From Streptomyces sindenensis (GTDB lineage: Bacteria > Actinomycetota > Actinomycetes > Streptomycetales > Streptomycetaceae): a stretch of DNA of 64,000 nucleotides. This document shows, in pieces, positions 9,097 to 18,504 of the stretch. Location: positions 558,001-622,000 of the forward strand of contig NZ_BMSG01000001.1 of assembly GCF_014649035.1 (NCBI RefSeq), in the 5' to 3' direction. The notes under the pieces are model-generated. The model was not told the DNA's origin. It was given only the letters and a program-made list of their open reading frames with translations, and did not search any database. The first letter of the stretch is position 1. Every line of letters starts with the position of its first letter. Both the position numbers and the translations under genes were made by a program.

Positions 9097-10803
9097 TCAG
9101 ATCGGCACGATGTCCGGTGCGCCGAGCCGGGCCGCGTCCGCCGTGAGGTCGTCGGGCTGCCGCTGCGACTCCCGCTCGGCCTCCACCCGCTTCTCGTAGT
9201 GCTCGACCTCCCGGTCGATCCGCCCCTCGTCCCAGCCCAGCACCGGCGCGATCAGCTCGGCGCAGAGCCGGGCGCTGCGGGTGCCCCGGTCGAACGTCTC
9301 GATGGAGATCCGGGTACGCCGGGTCAGCACGTCGTCCAGATGGCGGGCGCCCTCGTGGGAGGCGGCGTAGACGATCTCGGCGCGCAGATAGTCGTCGGCG
9401 GCGGGCAGCGGTTCGCCCAGGACGGGGTCGGCGAGGATCAGTTCCAGAATCTCCTCGGTCATTGAGCCGTACCGGTTGAGCAGATGCTCCACCCGGGCGA
9501 CATGGAGTCCGGTGCGGGCCGCGATCCGGGCGCGCGCGTTCCACAGGGCCTTGTACCCCTCGGCGCCCAGCAGCGGGGTGTCCTCGGTGACGCAGGCGGC
9601 GACCCGCTGGTCGAGCCCGTGCACCGCCTCGTCCACCGCGTCCTTGGCCATGACCCGGTACGTCGTGTACTTGCCGCCCGCGACGACGACCAGGCCGGGG
9701 GCGGGGTGGGCCACCGTGTGCTCGCGGGACAGCTTGCTGGTGGCGTCCGACTCGCCGGCCAGCAGCGGCCGCAGTCCGGCGTAGACACCCTGGACGTCGT
9801 CCCTGGTCAGCGGGGTGTTCAGGACGGAGTTGACGTGCTGGAGCAGATAGTCGATATCGGCGCTGGAGGCGGCCGGGTGGGCCTTGTCCAGGTCCCAGTC
9901 GGTGTCGGTGGTGCCGATGATCCAGTGCCGGCCCCAGGGGATGACGAAGAGGACGGACTTCTCGGTGCGCAGGATGAGGCCGGTGGAGGAGTGGATGCGG
10001 TCCTTGGGGACGACCAGGTGGATGCCCTTGGAGGCCCGGACGTGGAACTGTCCGCGCTCGCCGATGAGGCCCTGGGTGTCGTCCGTCCACACGCCGGTCG
10101 CGTTGACCACCTGCTTGGCCCGCACCTCGTACTCCGTACCGCTCTCGACGTCCCGGACGAGCGCGCCGACGACCCGCTCGCCCTCGCGGAGGAAGCCGAC
10201 GACCCGGGCCTGGTTGGCCACGTGGGCGCCGTAGGACGAGGCGGTGCGCACCAGCTCGGTGACGAAGCGGGCGTCGTCCATCTGGGCGTCGTAGTACTGG
10301 AGGGCGCCGACCAGGGCGTCCTTCTTCAGCGCGGGGGCGACCCGCAGGGCGTGCTTGCGGGAGAGGTGGCGGTGGACCGGCAGGCCGCGTCCGTGGCCGG
10401 AGGAGACCGACATGGCGTCGTAGAGCGCGACGCCGGAGCCGGCGTAGAGCCGCTCCCAGCCCTTGTGCTGCAAGGGGTAGAGGAAGGGCACCGGCTTCAC
10501 CAGGTGCGGTGCGAGCCGTTCCAGGAGCAGCCCGCGCTCCTTGAGCGCCTCCCGGACCAGGGCGAAGTCGAGCATCTCCAGATAGCGCAGGCCGCCGTGG
10601 ATCAGCTTGCTCGACCTGCTCGATGTGCCGGACGCCCAGTCGCGCGCCTCGACCAGGCCGGTCGTCAGGCCTCTGGTGGCGGCGTCCAGCGCCGTGCCCG
10701 CGCCGACCACGCCCGCCCCCACGACCAGCACGTCCAGTTCGCGCTCGGCCATGGCGGCGAGCGCGAGGGTGCGCTCGGCGGGTCCCAGTGTCGCTGTCCT
10801 CAC
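9097..10803 (-). CDS. glpD: Glycerol-3-phosphate dehydrogenase, FAD-dependent
   Basis: Oxidises sn-glycerol-3-phosphate to dihydroxyacetone phosphate and passes electrons to the quinone pool at the membrane, linking glycerol and lipid turnover to glycolysis. The 568-aa product has the FAD Rossmann motif VVGAGVVGAG at about residues 27-36, the family block SSRSSKLIHGGLRYLE, and a DAO fold followed by a helical C-terminal domain. The GTG at 10803 is used because GGGAGG lies 6-10 nt upstream and the FAD motif then sits near the N-terminus; a more distant ATG at 10950 would add a non-conserved extension. It is divergent from the nucleotide-sugar dehydrogenase gene. No glpF or glpK lies beside it here. 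Confidence 0.93.
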   Translation of the reverse strand: MRTATLGPAERTLALAAMAERELDVLVVGAGVVGAGTALDAATRGLTTGLVEARDWASGTSSRSSKLIHGGLRYLEMLDFALVREALKERGLLLERLAPHLVKPVPFLYPLQHKGWERLYAGSGVALYDAMSVSSGHGRGLPVHRHLSRKHALRVAPALKKDALVGALQYYDAQMDDARFVTELVRTASSYGAHVANQARVVGFLREGERVVGALVRDVESGTEYEVRAKQVVNATGVWTDDTQGLIGERGQFHVRASKGIHLVVPKDRIHSSTGLILRTEKSVLFVIPWGRHWIIGTTDTDWDLDKAHPAASSADIDYLLQHVNSVLNTPLTRDDVQGVYAGLRPLLAGESDATSKLSREHTVAHPAPGLVVVAGGKYTTYRVMAKDAVDEAVHGLDQRVAACVTEDTPLLGAEGYKALWNARARIAARTGLHVARVEHLLNRYGSMTEEILELILADPVLGEPLPAADDYLRAEIVYAASHEGARHLDDVLTRRTRISIETFDRGTRSARLCAELIAPVLGWDEGRIDREVEHYEKRVEAERESQRQPDDLTADAARLGAPDIVPI

Positions 10804-11045
10804 TGCTGCCTCCCGGTGGATCGGGGTGGTCGGACACGGGAGTGCCACCCGGCCGAGGGGCCGGCCGCCCGTGTCCACCTCTCGATTCTGTCCGCGCTCC
10901 CCGAGTTCAGCCACCGCCTGTGGACAACACCCCGGCGACCGGAGCGGCACAATGCGACATATAGGTCATATTTACGCCTAGTCTGACATTGCGCTGTCCA
11001 CAGCAGTTGCGATCTTCGCTCTCCGCACTTAGGGGGTCTTCCTGT

Positions 11046-12308
11046 ATGCCCGCAGACCTCGCCGTCATCGGACTCGGTCACCTCGGCCTGCCGCTCGCCC
11101 AGGCCGCCGTGACCGCCGGAATCGACACCGTCGGCTACGACCCCGATCCCCGCCCGTACGCGGAGCTGAGAGCCGGCCGGAGCCCCGTCGAGGGCTCCCT
11201 CACCGCCTCCGAGGTCCGCCGCATGCTCTCGGGCGGCTTCCGGCCCACCACCGACGCCGCCGAGCTGGGCCGGGTCCGTACCGCCGTGATCTGCTCCCCC
11301 GCCCCGCTCGGCCCCGACCGCACCGTCGACCTCACCGCGCTCGGCGACGCCGCCCGCGCCCTGGCCTCCCGGCTGCGCCCGCACACCACCGTGCTGCTGG
11401 AGTCCGCCGTACCGCCGGGCACCACCGAGACCTTCCTGCGGCCCCTGCTCGAAGAGGGCTCCGGGCTCGTCGCCGGACGCGACTTCCACCTCGCCTGCTC
11501 CCCCGGCCGGCTCGACCCCGGCAACCGCACCCGCACCCTGGCCAACACCCCCAAGGTCATCGGCGGCCTCACCCCCGCCTGCACCGAGTCGGCCGCCGCC
11601 TTCTACGGGCGGCTCACCGACAAGGTCGTCCGGGCCCGCGGACCGCGCGAGGCGGAGATGACGAAGGTCCTGGAGACCAACTTCCGGCACGTCAACATCG
11701 CGCTGGTCAACGAGATGGCGGTGCTCTGCCACGACCTCGGCGTCGATTTCTGGGACGTCATCCGGTGCGCCGAGACCAAACCGTTCGGCTTCCAGCCCTT
11801 CCGCCCGGGACCCGGCGTCGGCGGGCACGGCGTCCCGGTCGACCCGGGCGGCCCGCCCCACGGCGGCCACTCATCCGGGCACCCGCTGCGGATGGTCTCG
11901 CTCGCGCAGGAGATCAACGACCGGATGCCCAGCTACGTCATCCAACGCTGCGCCACCCTCCTGAACGAGCACGGCAAGTCCGTCCGGGGCGCGCGCGTCC
12001 TGCTGCTCGGCGTCACCTACAAACCGGACACGGCGGACCAAGAGGCCGCGCCCGCCCGGGAGATCGCCACCCGGCTGATGGACATGGGCGCCCAGATCGG
12101 CTACCACGACCCGCACGTCCTGGACTGGCGGGTCCGCGAACGCCCCGTCCCGCGCGCGGACTCGCTGTACGAGGCGGCGGCCGCCGCCGACCTGACCGTA
12201 CTGCTCCAGCAGCACCGCACCTACGACCTCCAGGGCCTCGCGGTGAAGGCACAACTGCTCCTGGACACCCGGGGGGCCACTCCGGCGGGGGCCGCGCACC
12301 GGCTCTGA
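11046..12308 (+). CDS. Nucleotide-sugar dehydrogenase family protein lacking the catalytic Cys
   Basis: 420-aa member of the UDP-glucose/UDP-ManNAc dehydrogenase family, which oxidises the sugar C6 alcohol to a carboxylate with two NAD+. The NAD motif GLGHLG is at 9-14, the central family block TNFRHVNIALVNE is near 211-223, and the C-terminal UDP-binding domain with GVTYKPDTAD is present. The active-site motif normally reads GGxC; here residues 259-262 read GGHG, and the following stretch PVDPGGPPHGGH also departs from the family. The nucleophile Cys is therefore absent, so the usual four-electron oxidation is doubtful. ATG at 11046 puts the NAD motif at the N-terminus. No capsule or glycosyltransferase genes flank it. 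Confidence 0.85.
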   Translation: MPADLAVIGLGHLGLPLAQAAVTAGIDTVGYDPDPRPYAELRAGRSPVEGSLTASEVRRMLSGGFRPTTDAAELGRVRTAVICSPAPLGPDRTVDLTALGDAARALASRLRPHTTVLLESAVPPGTTETFLRPLLEEGSGLVAGRDFHLACSPGRLDPGNRTRTLANTPKVIGGLTPACTESAAAFYGRLTDKVVRARGPREAEMTKVLETNFRHVNIALVNEMAVLCHDLGVDFWDVIRCAETKPFGFQPFRPGPGVGGHGVPVDPGGPPHGGHSSGHPLRMVSLAQEINDRMPSYVIQRCATLLNEHGKSVRGARVLLLGVTYKPDTADQEAAPAREIATRLMDMGAQIGYHDPHVLDWRVRERPVPRADSLYEAAAAADLTVLLQQHRTYDLQGLAVKAQLLLDTRGATPAGAAHRL

Positions 12309-12351
12309 GGCGCGACCGCCCACCAGGTGACGTACCGTCGAAAGATAGTCA

Positions 12352-12381
12352 GTGACCGAAAGCAGTGGGTGCTGCTACTCT
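12352..12381 (+). promoter_or_regulatory. Candidate housekeeping-type promoter
   Basis: GTGACC (12352-12357) and TACTCT (12376-12381) with an 18-bp spacer resemble a HrdB-type -35/-10 pair. They lie 72 bp before the GTG start of the small membrane protein gene. The first base of the -35 is weak. Confidence 0.5.
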
Positions 12382-12453
12382 GCGGCGTCACAGAGCGCAC
12401 ACACGTGCGTATTCCGCACAGCAGTGCGCAGCCGCCCCAGGGGGAGTCCCACC

Positions 12454-13083
12454 GTGAGCCAGCCCGTGCAGCCGCCGAACCCGCCCCAGCAGCCCTTCGG
12501 CGGTCAGCCCGTCGAAGGCAACCCCTACGCCGGTCAGCCGGGTCAGCCCGCCCCCGCCGCCCCGACCGGCAACCCGTACGGCCAGCAGCCCCCGGCCCCG
12601 ACCGGCAACCCGTTCGCGGGCCAGCAGCCCGGCCAGGGCGCCCCGTTCGGCGGCGGCGCCCCCTTCGCCCCCGCTCCCCCGGCCCGCGACAACGTCCTGC
12701 TCGGCGTGGCGGTCGCGCTCGGCGCGGCGATCGTCGCGGGCATCCTGTACGGCGTGATCGCGGGCTCCATCGAGCGCGAGGTCGGCTACGCGGCGGTCGG
12801 CGTCGGCTTCCTGGTCGGCTTCGCGGCGAGCAAGGTCGGCGGCTCCAACCCGGCGGTCATCGCCGCCTCCGCCGTCTTCTCGGTCGGCGCGGTCTACCTC
12901 GGCCAGCTCGTCGGCATCTCGATGATCCTCTCCGACGTGGCGCAGATCCCGTTCTCCGAGGTCGTCGGCGACCACTTCGACACGGTGACCAAGGCCTGGT
13001 CGGCAGAGGCCGACTTCATGACGTACCTCTTCCTCGGTCTCGGCGCGGTCGCCGCCGTCGGTGGCGCGAAGAAGGCCGGCTGA
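12454..13083 (+). CDS. Conserved membrane protein with Pro/Gln-rich N-terminus
   Basis: 209-aa protein of unknown function. The first ~85 residues are a cytoplasm-like Pro/Gly/Gln-rich segment with repeated GNPYxGQ/GNPFAGQQ blocks. They are followed by hydrophobic helices (LLGVAVALGAAIVAGILYG; YAAVGVGFLVGFAAS; VIAASAVFSVGAVYLGQLVG; YLFLGLGAVAAVGGA), so about four membrane spans. The GTG at 12454 follows GGGGAG at a good distance and starts the Pro-rich segment directly. It is a single transcription unit ending at the strong hairpin 13111-13143. Similar Pro-rich-tail small membrane proteins are common in Streptomyces; I cannot assign a role. Confidence 0.8.
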   Translation: MSQPVQPPNPPQQPFGGQPVEGNPYAGQPGQPAPAAPTGNPYGQQPPAPTGNPFAGQQPGQGAPFGGGAPFAPAPPARDNVLLGVAVALGAAIVAGILYGVIAGSIEREVGYAAVGVGFLVGFAASKVGGSNPAVIAASAVFSVGAVYLGQLVGISMILSDVAQIPFSEVVGDHFDTVTKAWSAEADFMTYLFLGLGAVAAVGGAKKAG

Positions 13084-13110
13084 CACCCCGCAGGACACCA
13101 GGACGTACGG

Positions 13111-13143
13111 AAGGGCCCGGACCGCTGAGCGGTCCGGGCCCTT
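13111..13143. terminator. Strong hairpin between convergent genes
   Basis: Perfect 15-bp stem (AAGGGCCCGGACCGC) with a TGA loop. It lies between the rightward membrane-protein gene and the leftward guaB3 and probably serves both. Confidence 0.85.
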
Positions 13144-13161
13144 CGCGTGTGTACGGGAGGG

Positions 13162-14286
13162 TCAGCGGCGGTGCTGCGAGTCCGCCACCGTCACCTCGAC
13201 GCGCTGGAACTCCTTGAGGTCGCTGTAGCCGGTGGTGGCCATCGCGCGACGCAGGGCGCCGAAGATGTTCATCGAGCCGTCAGGGGTGTGCGAGGGGCCC
13301 GTGAGGACCTCCTCCGTCGTCCCGACCGAGCCGAGGTCGACCAGCTTGCCGCGCGGCACGTCCTCGTGGACGGCCTCCATGCCCCAGTGGCGGCCACGGC
13401 CCGGCGCGTCGGTGGCGCGGGCCAGCGGGGAGCCCATCATCACGGCGTCGGCGCCGCAGGCGATGGCCTTCGGCAGGTCGCCGGACCAGCCGACCCCGCC
13501 GTCGGCGATGACGTGCACGTACCGGCCGCCGGACTCGTCCATGTAGTCGCGGCGGGCGCCCGCGACGTCCGCGACGGCGGTGGCCATCGGGACCTGGATG
13601 CCGAAGACGTTGCGCGTGGTGTGCGCGGCGCCGCCGCCGAAGCCGACGAGGACACCGGCCGCGCCGGTCCGCATCAGGTGCAGGGCGGCGGTGTACGTGG
13701 CGCAGCCGCCGACGATGACCGGGACGTCCAGCTCGTAGATGAACTGCTTCAGGTTCAGCGGCTCGGCCGCGCCGGAGACGTGCTCGGCGGAGACCGTCGT
13801 CCCGCGGATGACGAAGATGTCGACGCCCGCGTCGACGACCGCCTTGGAGAACTGGGCGGTGCGCTGCGGGGAGAGCGCGGCGGCGGTGACGACACCGGAG
13901 TCGCGCACCTCCTTGATGCGCTGCCCGATCAGCTCCTCCTGGATCGGCGCGGAGTAGATCTCCTGGAGCCGGCGGGTGGCGGACTCGGCCGGCATCTCGG
14001 CGATCTCGTCGAGCAGCGGCTGCGGGTCGGCGTGCCGGGTCCACAGCCCTTCCAGGTTGAGGACGCCCAGGCCGCCCATCTCGCCGATGCGGATGGCGGT
14101 CTGCGGGGAGACGACGGAGTCCATGGGAGCGGCCAGGAACGGCAGCTCGAAGCGGTAGGCGTCGATCTGCCAGGCGATCGAGACCTCCTTCGGATCCCGG
14201 GTGCGGCGGCTCGGAACGACAGCGATGTCGTCGAATGCGTAAGCCCGGCGGCCGCGCTTGCCGCGCCCGATCTCGATCTCAGTCAC
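13162..14286 (-). CDS. guaB3: GuaB3 family IMP dehydrogenase-related protein
   Basis: 374-aa TIM-barrel protein of the IMP dehydrogenase/GMP reductase superfamily, actinobacterial GuaB3 type, without CBS domains. The barrel phosphate loops are recognisable (LAAPMDSVVS, IVGGCATYT, ADGGVGWSGD). In the catalytic loop, where GuaB next door reads GPGSICTTR, this protein reads GGGAAHTTR: His222 stands in the nucleophile Cys position. Classical IMPDH chemistry is thus unlikely by that residue. It lies 104 bp downstream of guaB, with the guaB terminator hairpin between them. ATG at 14286 begins the conserved MTEIEIGRGK segment. Biological role is not settled from sequence. Confidence 0.88.
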   Translation of the reverse strand: MTEIEIGRGKRGRRAYAFDDIAVVPSRRTRDPKEVSIAWQIDAYRFELPFLAAPMDSVVSPQTAIRIGEMGGLGVLNLEGLWTRHADPQPLLDEIAEMPAESATRRLQEIYSAPIQEELIGQRIKEVRDSGVVTAAALSPQRTAQFSKAVVDAGVDIFVIRGTTVSAEHVSGAAEPLNLKQFIYELDVPVIVGGCATYTAALHLMRTGAAGVLVGFGGGAAHTTRNVFGIQVPMATAVADVAGARRDYMDESGGRYVHVIADGGVGWSGDLPKAIACGADAVMMGSPLARATDAPGRGRHWGMEAVHEDVPRGKLVDLGSVGTTEEVLTGPSHTPDGSMNIFGALRRAMATTGYSDLKEFQRVEVTVADSQHRR

Positions 14287-14340
14287 GATGTGTGGCCTTT
14301 CCCTCTACGTCTGCGCTGACCAGTATCCCCGACGCATGGA

Positions 14341-14376
14341 TGAGGGGCGGTACCGGGAACTCCGGTCCGCCCCTCA
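14341..14376 (-). terminator. Terminator hairpin after guaB
   Basis: TGAGGGGCGG pairs with CCGCCCCTCA, and an inner ACCGG pairs with CCGGT, with one bulged T and a 5-nt loop. It begins 14 bp beyond the guaB stop. Confidence 0.75.
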
Positions 14377-14390
14377 CCTGCGGTGATGCG

Positions 14391-15935
<1,545 letters not shown>

Positions 15936-16043
15936 CTAACGGCCCCGGGAGGTGTCTCATTCCACGATCAAGATCACTTGGCGGTTCTGGAGCTTCGCAC
16001 GAAGCGGCCCACGGGGCGGTCGGCGGCGGAGCCCGCCGTGCCG

Positions 16044-16619
16044 TTACTGCTCGGCGAGCGCCCGGAGTCTGCTGAGCGCGCGGTGCTGGGCGACCCGGAC
16101 CGCGCCCGGCGACATCCCGAGCATCCGTCCGGTCTCCTCGGCGGTCAGCCCGACCGCGACCCGCAGGACCAGCAGCTCGCGCTGGCTCTCCGGGAGGTTG
16201 GCGAGGAGCTTCTTGGCCCAGGCGGCGTCGCTGCTGAGCAGGGCTCGCTCCTCCGGGCCGAGGGAGTCGTCGGGCCGCTCCGGCATCTCGTCGGAGGGGA
16301 CGGCGGTCGACCCCGGGTGGCGCATCGCGGCGCGCTGGAGGTCGGCGACCTTGTGTCCGGCGATGGCGAAGACGAAGGCTTCGAAGGGCCTGCCGGTGTC
16401 CTTGTAGCGCGGCAGCGCCATCAGCACCGCGACGCAGACCTCCTGCGCCAGGTCCTCCACGAAGTGGCGAGCATCACCCGGAAGACGGTTCAGCCGGGAG
16501 CGGCAGTAGCGCAGGGCGAGGGGGTGGACGTGGGCCAGCAGATCGTGGGTGGCCTGCGCGTCGCCGTCGACGGCGCGGTGCACCAGGGCACCGATCACCG
16601 TGGTCTCGTCATCGCGCAT
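16044..16619 (-). CDS. shbA: RNA polymerase sigma factor ShbA (ECF type)
   Basis: 191-aa ECF sigma factor. Region 2 contains [20 protein letters not shown] and [18 protein letters not shown]; region 4 contains [36 protein letters not shown] helix-turn-helix sequence. In S. griseus the orthologue ShbA directs most transcription of hrdB, the principal sigma gene; that role is carried over from the literature together with the conserved neighbourhood (guaB, bldM, whiD). ATG at 16619 is chosen at MRDDET, just before the conserved part; an upstream in-frame start at 16760 would add a poorly conserved 47 residues. A short GC-rich stem at 16024-16038 may act as terminator. Confidence 0.88.
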   Translation of the reverse strand: MRDDETTVIGALVHRAVDGDAQATHDLLAHVHPLALRYCRSRLNRLPGDARHFVEDLAQEVCVAVLMALPRYKDTGRPFEAFVFAIAGHKVADLQRAAMRHPGSTAVPSDEMPERPDDSLGPEERALLSSDAAWAKKLLANLPESQRELLVLRVAVGLTAEETGRMLGMSPGAVRVAQHRALSRLRALAEQ

Positions 16620-16909
16620 CGAACCATGGTGCCCTGATGCCACTCGGTCCGCTGCACCGCGCCCCGAGTTGTGCACCGAAGCGTTATGAGCGGGTGCGCC
16701 GGATGTCATGTCCTGCGCCCTCCCCTTCCGCTCGACCGAATCGTTCCCGAGGAACTCCACGACTCAAGGATGCGGCATCGACCGGGAAGCGTCACATGGC
16801 ACCGCTGGGCGCGCACCCGGATGCGGGGTGTGCCGGGGTGCGGAGCCGGTGGCCCGCTCCGTGTCCCCGCCCGCCGGTCTGCGGACGGGGCGCGGCCCGG
16901 GCCGTGTCG

Positions 16910-17521
16910 TCAGCGGACCAGGCCCCAGCGGAATCCGAGGGCAACCGCGTGGGCGCGGTCCGAGGCCCCGAGCTTCTTGAACAGGCGGCGGGCGTGGGTC
17001 TTGACCGTGTCCTCGGAGAGGAACAGCTCACGGCCGATCTCGGCGTTGGACCGGCCGTGGCTCATGCCTTCGAGCACCTGGATCTCCCGCGCGGTGAGCG
17101 TGGGGGCGGCCCCCATCTCGGCGGACCGCAGCCGGCGCGGGGCGAGCCGCCACGTCGGGTCGGCCAGCGCCTGGGTGACGGTGGCCCGCAGCTCGGCGCG
17201 CGAGGCGTCCTTGTGCAGATAACCGCGGGCCCCGGCGGCGACCGCGAGCGCGACACCGTCCAGGTCCTCGGCGACGGTCAGCATGATGATCCGGGCCCCG
17301 GGGTCGGCGGAGAGCAGTCGCCGGACGGTCTCCACACCCCCCAGACCGGGCATGCGTACGTCCATCAGAATCAGATCCGAACGATCGGCGCCCCAGCGGC
17401 GAAGGACTTCCTCGCCGTTGGCCGCCGTCGTCACACGCTCGACGCCGGGCACGGTGGCCACCGCGCGACGGAGCGCTTCTCGGGCAAGCGGGGAGTCGTC
17501 GCAGACGAGGACGGATGTCAT
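16910..17521 (-). CDS. bldM: Response regulator BldM
   Basis: Orphan, atypical NarL/FixJ-type response regulator needed for aerial hyphae and sporulation. It acts as a homodimer on early genes and with WhiI on late genes (known for the family). The 203-aa product has a receiver domain (Asp8/Asp9, Asp54 in LMDVRMPG, Lys104) and a LuxR-type DNA-binding domain from about 138 to the end (LTAREIQVLEGMSHGRSN). The usual phosphorylation Asp is present, although the family is known to work without classical phosphorylation. ATG at 17521 gives the usual length. It is transcribed away from whiD across a 453-bp region carrying a sigma-BldN-type promoter at 17645-17672. Confidence 0.93.
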   Translation of the reverse strand: MTSVLVCDDSPLAREALRRAVATVPGVERVTTAANGEEVLRRWGADRSDLILMDVRMPGLGGVETVRRLLSADPGARIIMLTVAEDLDGVALAVAAGARGYLHKDASRAELRATVTQALADPTWRLAPRRLRSAEMGAAPTLTAREIQVLEGMSHGRSNAEIGRELFLSEDTVKTHARRLFKKLGASDRAHAVALGFRWGLVR

Positions 17522-17644
17522 GACCGTCCTCCGCAGCTGATGCGCGTCACCTTGAGCCTCCAGGCTGATACAAGTCGTCACCTGTGCGGTTGACCCCCTC
17601 GGACATGTGCCCGAGCCGGATATCCGTCAACCGCATCCGTTCTC

Positions 17645-17672
17645 TTAACGACGGTCACTCGAAAGAGTTACG
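17645..17672 (-). promoter_or_regulatory. Sigma-BldN-type promoter of bldM
   Basis: On the minus strand CGTAAC (17672-17667), 16 bp, then CGTTAA (17650-17645). This matches the published sigma-BldN consensus CGTAAC-N16-CGTTGA with one change. Transcription would start near 17638 and give a leader of about 115 nt before bldM, whose p1 promoter is known to depend on BldN. Confidence 0.75.
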
Positions 17673-17729
17673 GGTCGCGCGACCGGGTTCGGCACTCTAC
17701 GTGAGGACTCGAATACGGAGGAGAACGGC

Positions 17730-17746
17730 ACGGGTGATTCACCCGT
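17730..17746. promoter_or_regulatory. 17-bp perfect palindrome in the bldM-whiD region
   Basis: ACGGGTGA-T-TCACCCGT. The arms equal the half-sites of the reported BldM motif TCACCCGnnCGGGTGA but are arranged in the opposite order. It lies 245 bp upstream of whiD and about 60 bp upstream of the bldM promoter core, so it may be an autoregulatory or shared operator. Confidence 0.5.
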
Positions 17747-17837
17747 CAACCGAATCTTCACTCCTCGGCATGCCCTATTTGGCAGCTTTTCTTCCCTTTC
17801 GAGGGTGTCTGTGGCTAGATTCGCAATCAGTCATATT

Positions 17838-17862
17838 TACATCTACTAGCACCGTAGATGTA
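17838..17862. promoter_or_regulatory. 9-7-9 inverted repeat upstream of whiD
   Basis: TACATCTAC, 7 bp, GTAGATGTA. It is perfect and less GC-rich than its surroundings, 113 bp before the whiD ATG. The size suits a dimeric transcription factor site or a short RNA hairpin in the whiD leader. Confidence 0.45.
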
Positions 17863-17974
17863 CGGTCGAGACTTCGGTCACACCGATCAGAGACGGTCCG
17901 AACACAGCAGGCCGTCGATCACGGACGGTCGAGGAAGCCGCTTCCGACGCAGCACAGCTCCGAGGGGACAAGCA

Positions 17975-18316
17975 ATGGCAGATTTCTCCCGCCTTCCCGG
18001 ACCCAACGCAGACCTGTGGGACTGGCAGCTGCTCGCCGCCTGCCGAGGCGTGGACAGCTCCCTGTTCTTCCACCCGGAGGGTGAGCGCGGCGCGGCGCGG
18101 AGCGCCCGCGAGACCTCCGCGAAGGAGGTGTGCATGCGCTGCCCGGTACGGGCCGAGTGCGCGGCACACGCCCTGGCCGTACGGGAGCCCTATGGCGTGT
18201 GGGGCGGCCTGACGGAGGACGAGCGCGAGGAGCTGATGGGCCGGGCCAGAAACCGGCTGATCAGTGCGGCGCCCTCCGGGGCCCCCGCCGCCGGGCCGGG
18301 CTCCGGCGCCGGCTGA
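17975..18316 (+). CDS. whiD: WhiB-family sporulation regulator WhiD
   Basis: 113-aa Wbl protein that binds a [4Fe-4S] cluster and is needed in late sporulation. Cluster ligands are Cys23, Cys53, Cys56 and Cys62 (ACRG; VCMRCPVRAEC), followed by the Wbl turn GVWGG at about 74-78 and a basic C-terminal region (MGRARNR). Wbl proteins act by binding region 4 of the principal sigma factor (family knowledge). ATG at 17975 follows GAGGGG at 8-9 nt. It is divergent from bldM. Tail residues 100-113 are Ala/Gly/Pro-rich and variable. Confidence 0.93.
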   Translation: MADFSRLPGPNADLWDWQLLAACRGVDSSLFFHPEGERGAARSARETSAKEVCMRCPVRAECAAHALAVREPYGVWGGLTEDEREELMGRARNRLISAAPSGAPAAGPGSGAG

Positions 18317-18339
18317 CACCCGTACGCCCCGACGCAACG

Positions 18340-18353
18340 CAGAAACGTTTCTG
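18340..18353. repeat. 14-bp perfect palindrome after whiD
   Basis: CAGAAACGTTTCTG, 24 bp past the whiD stop. It is AT-rich for this genome and has no loop sequence, so it resembles a DNA-binding site more than a terminator. No gene start lies immediately beside it. Confidence 0.4.
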
Positions 18354-18504
18354 TGACACCTTCGGCCACCCGGCCCGCGACCGGCCGCGGCGGGCTCCCC
18401 GGTCAGCGTCGCGGCCCGCGCGGCAACCGGGAGGGCTTCGTACGGGCGGCGCGGCCCGCGTGGCCCCGGTGGGCGCCCGTGCGGGCATCGCGGCCCGCGC
18501 GGTC

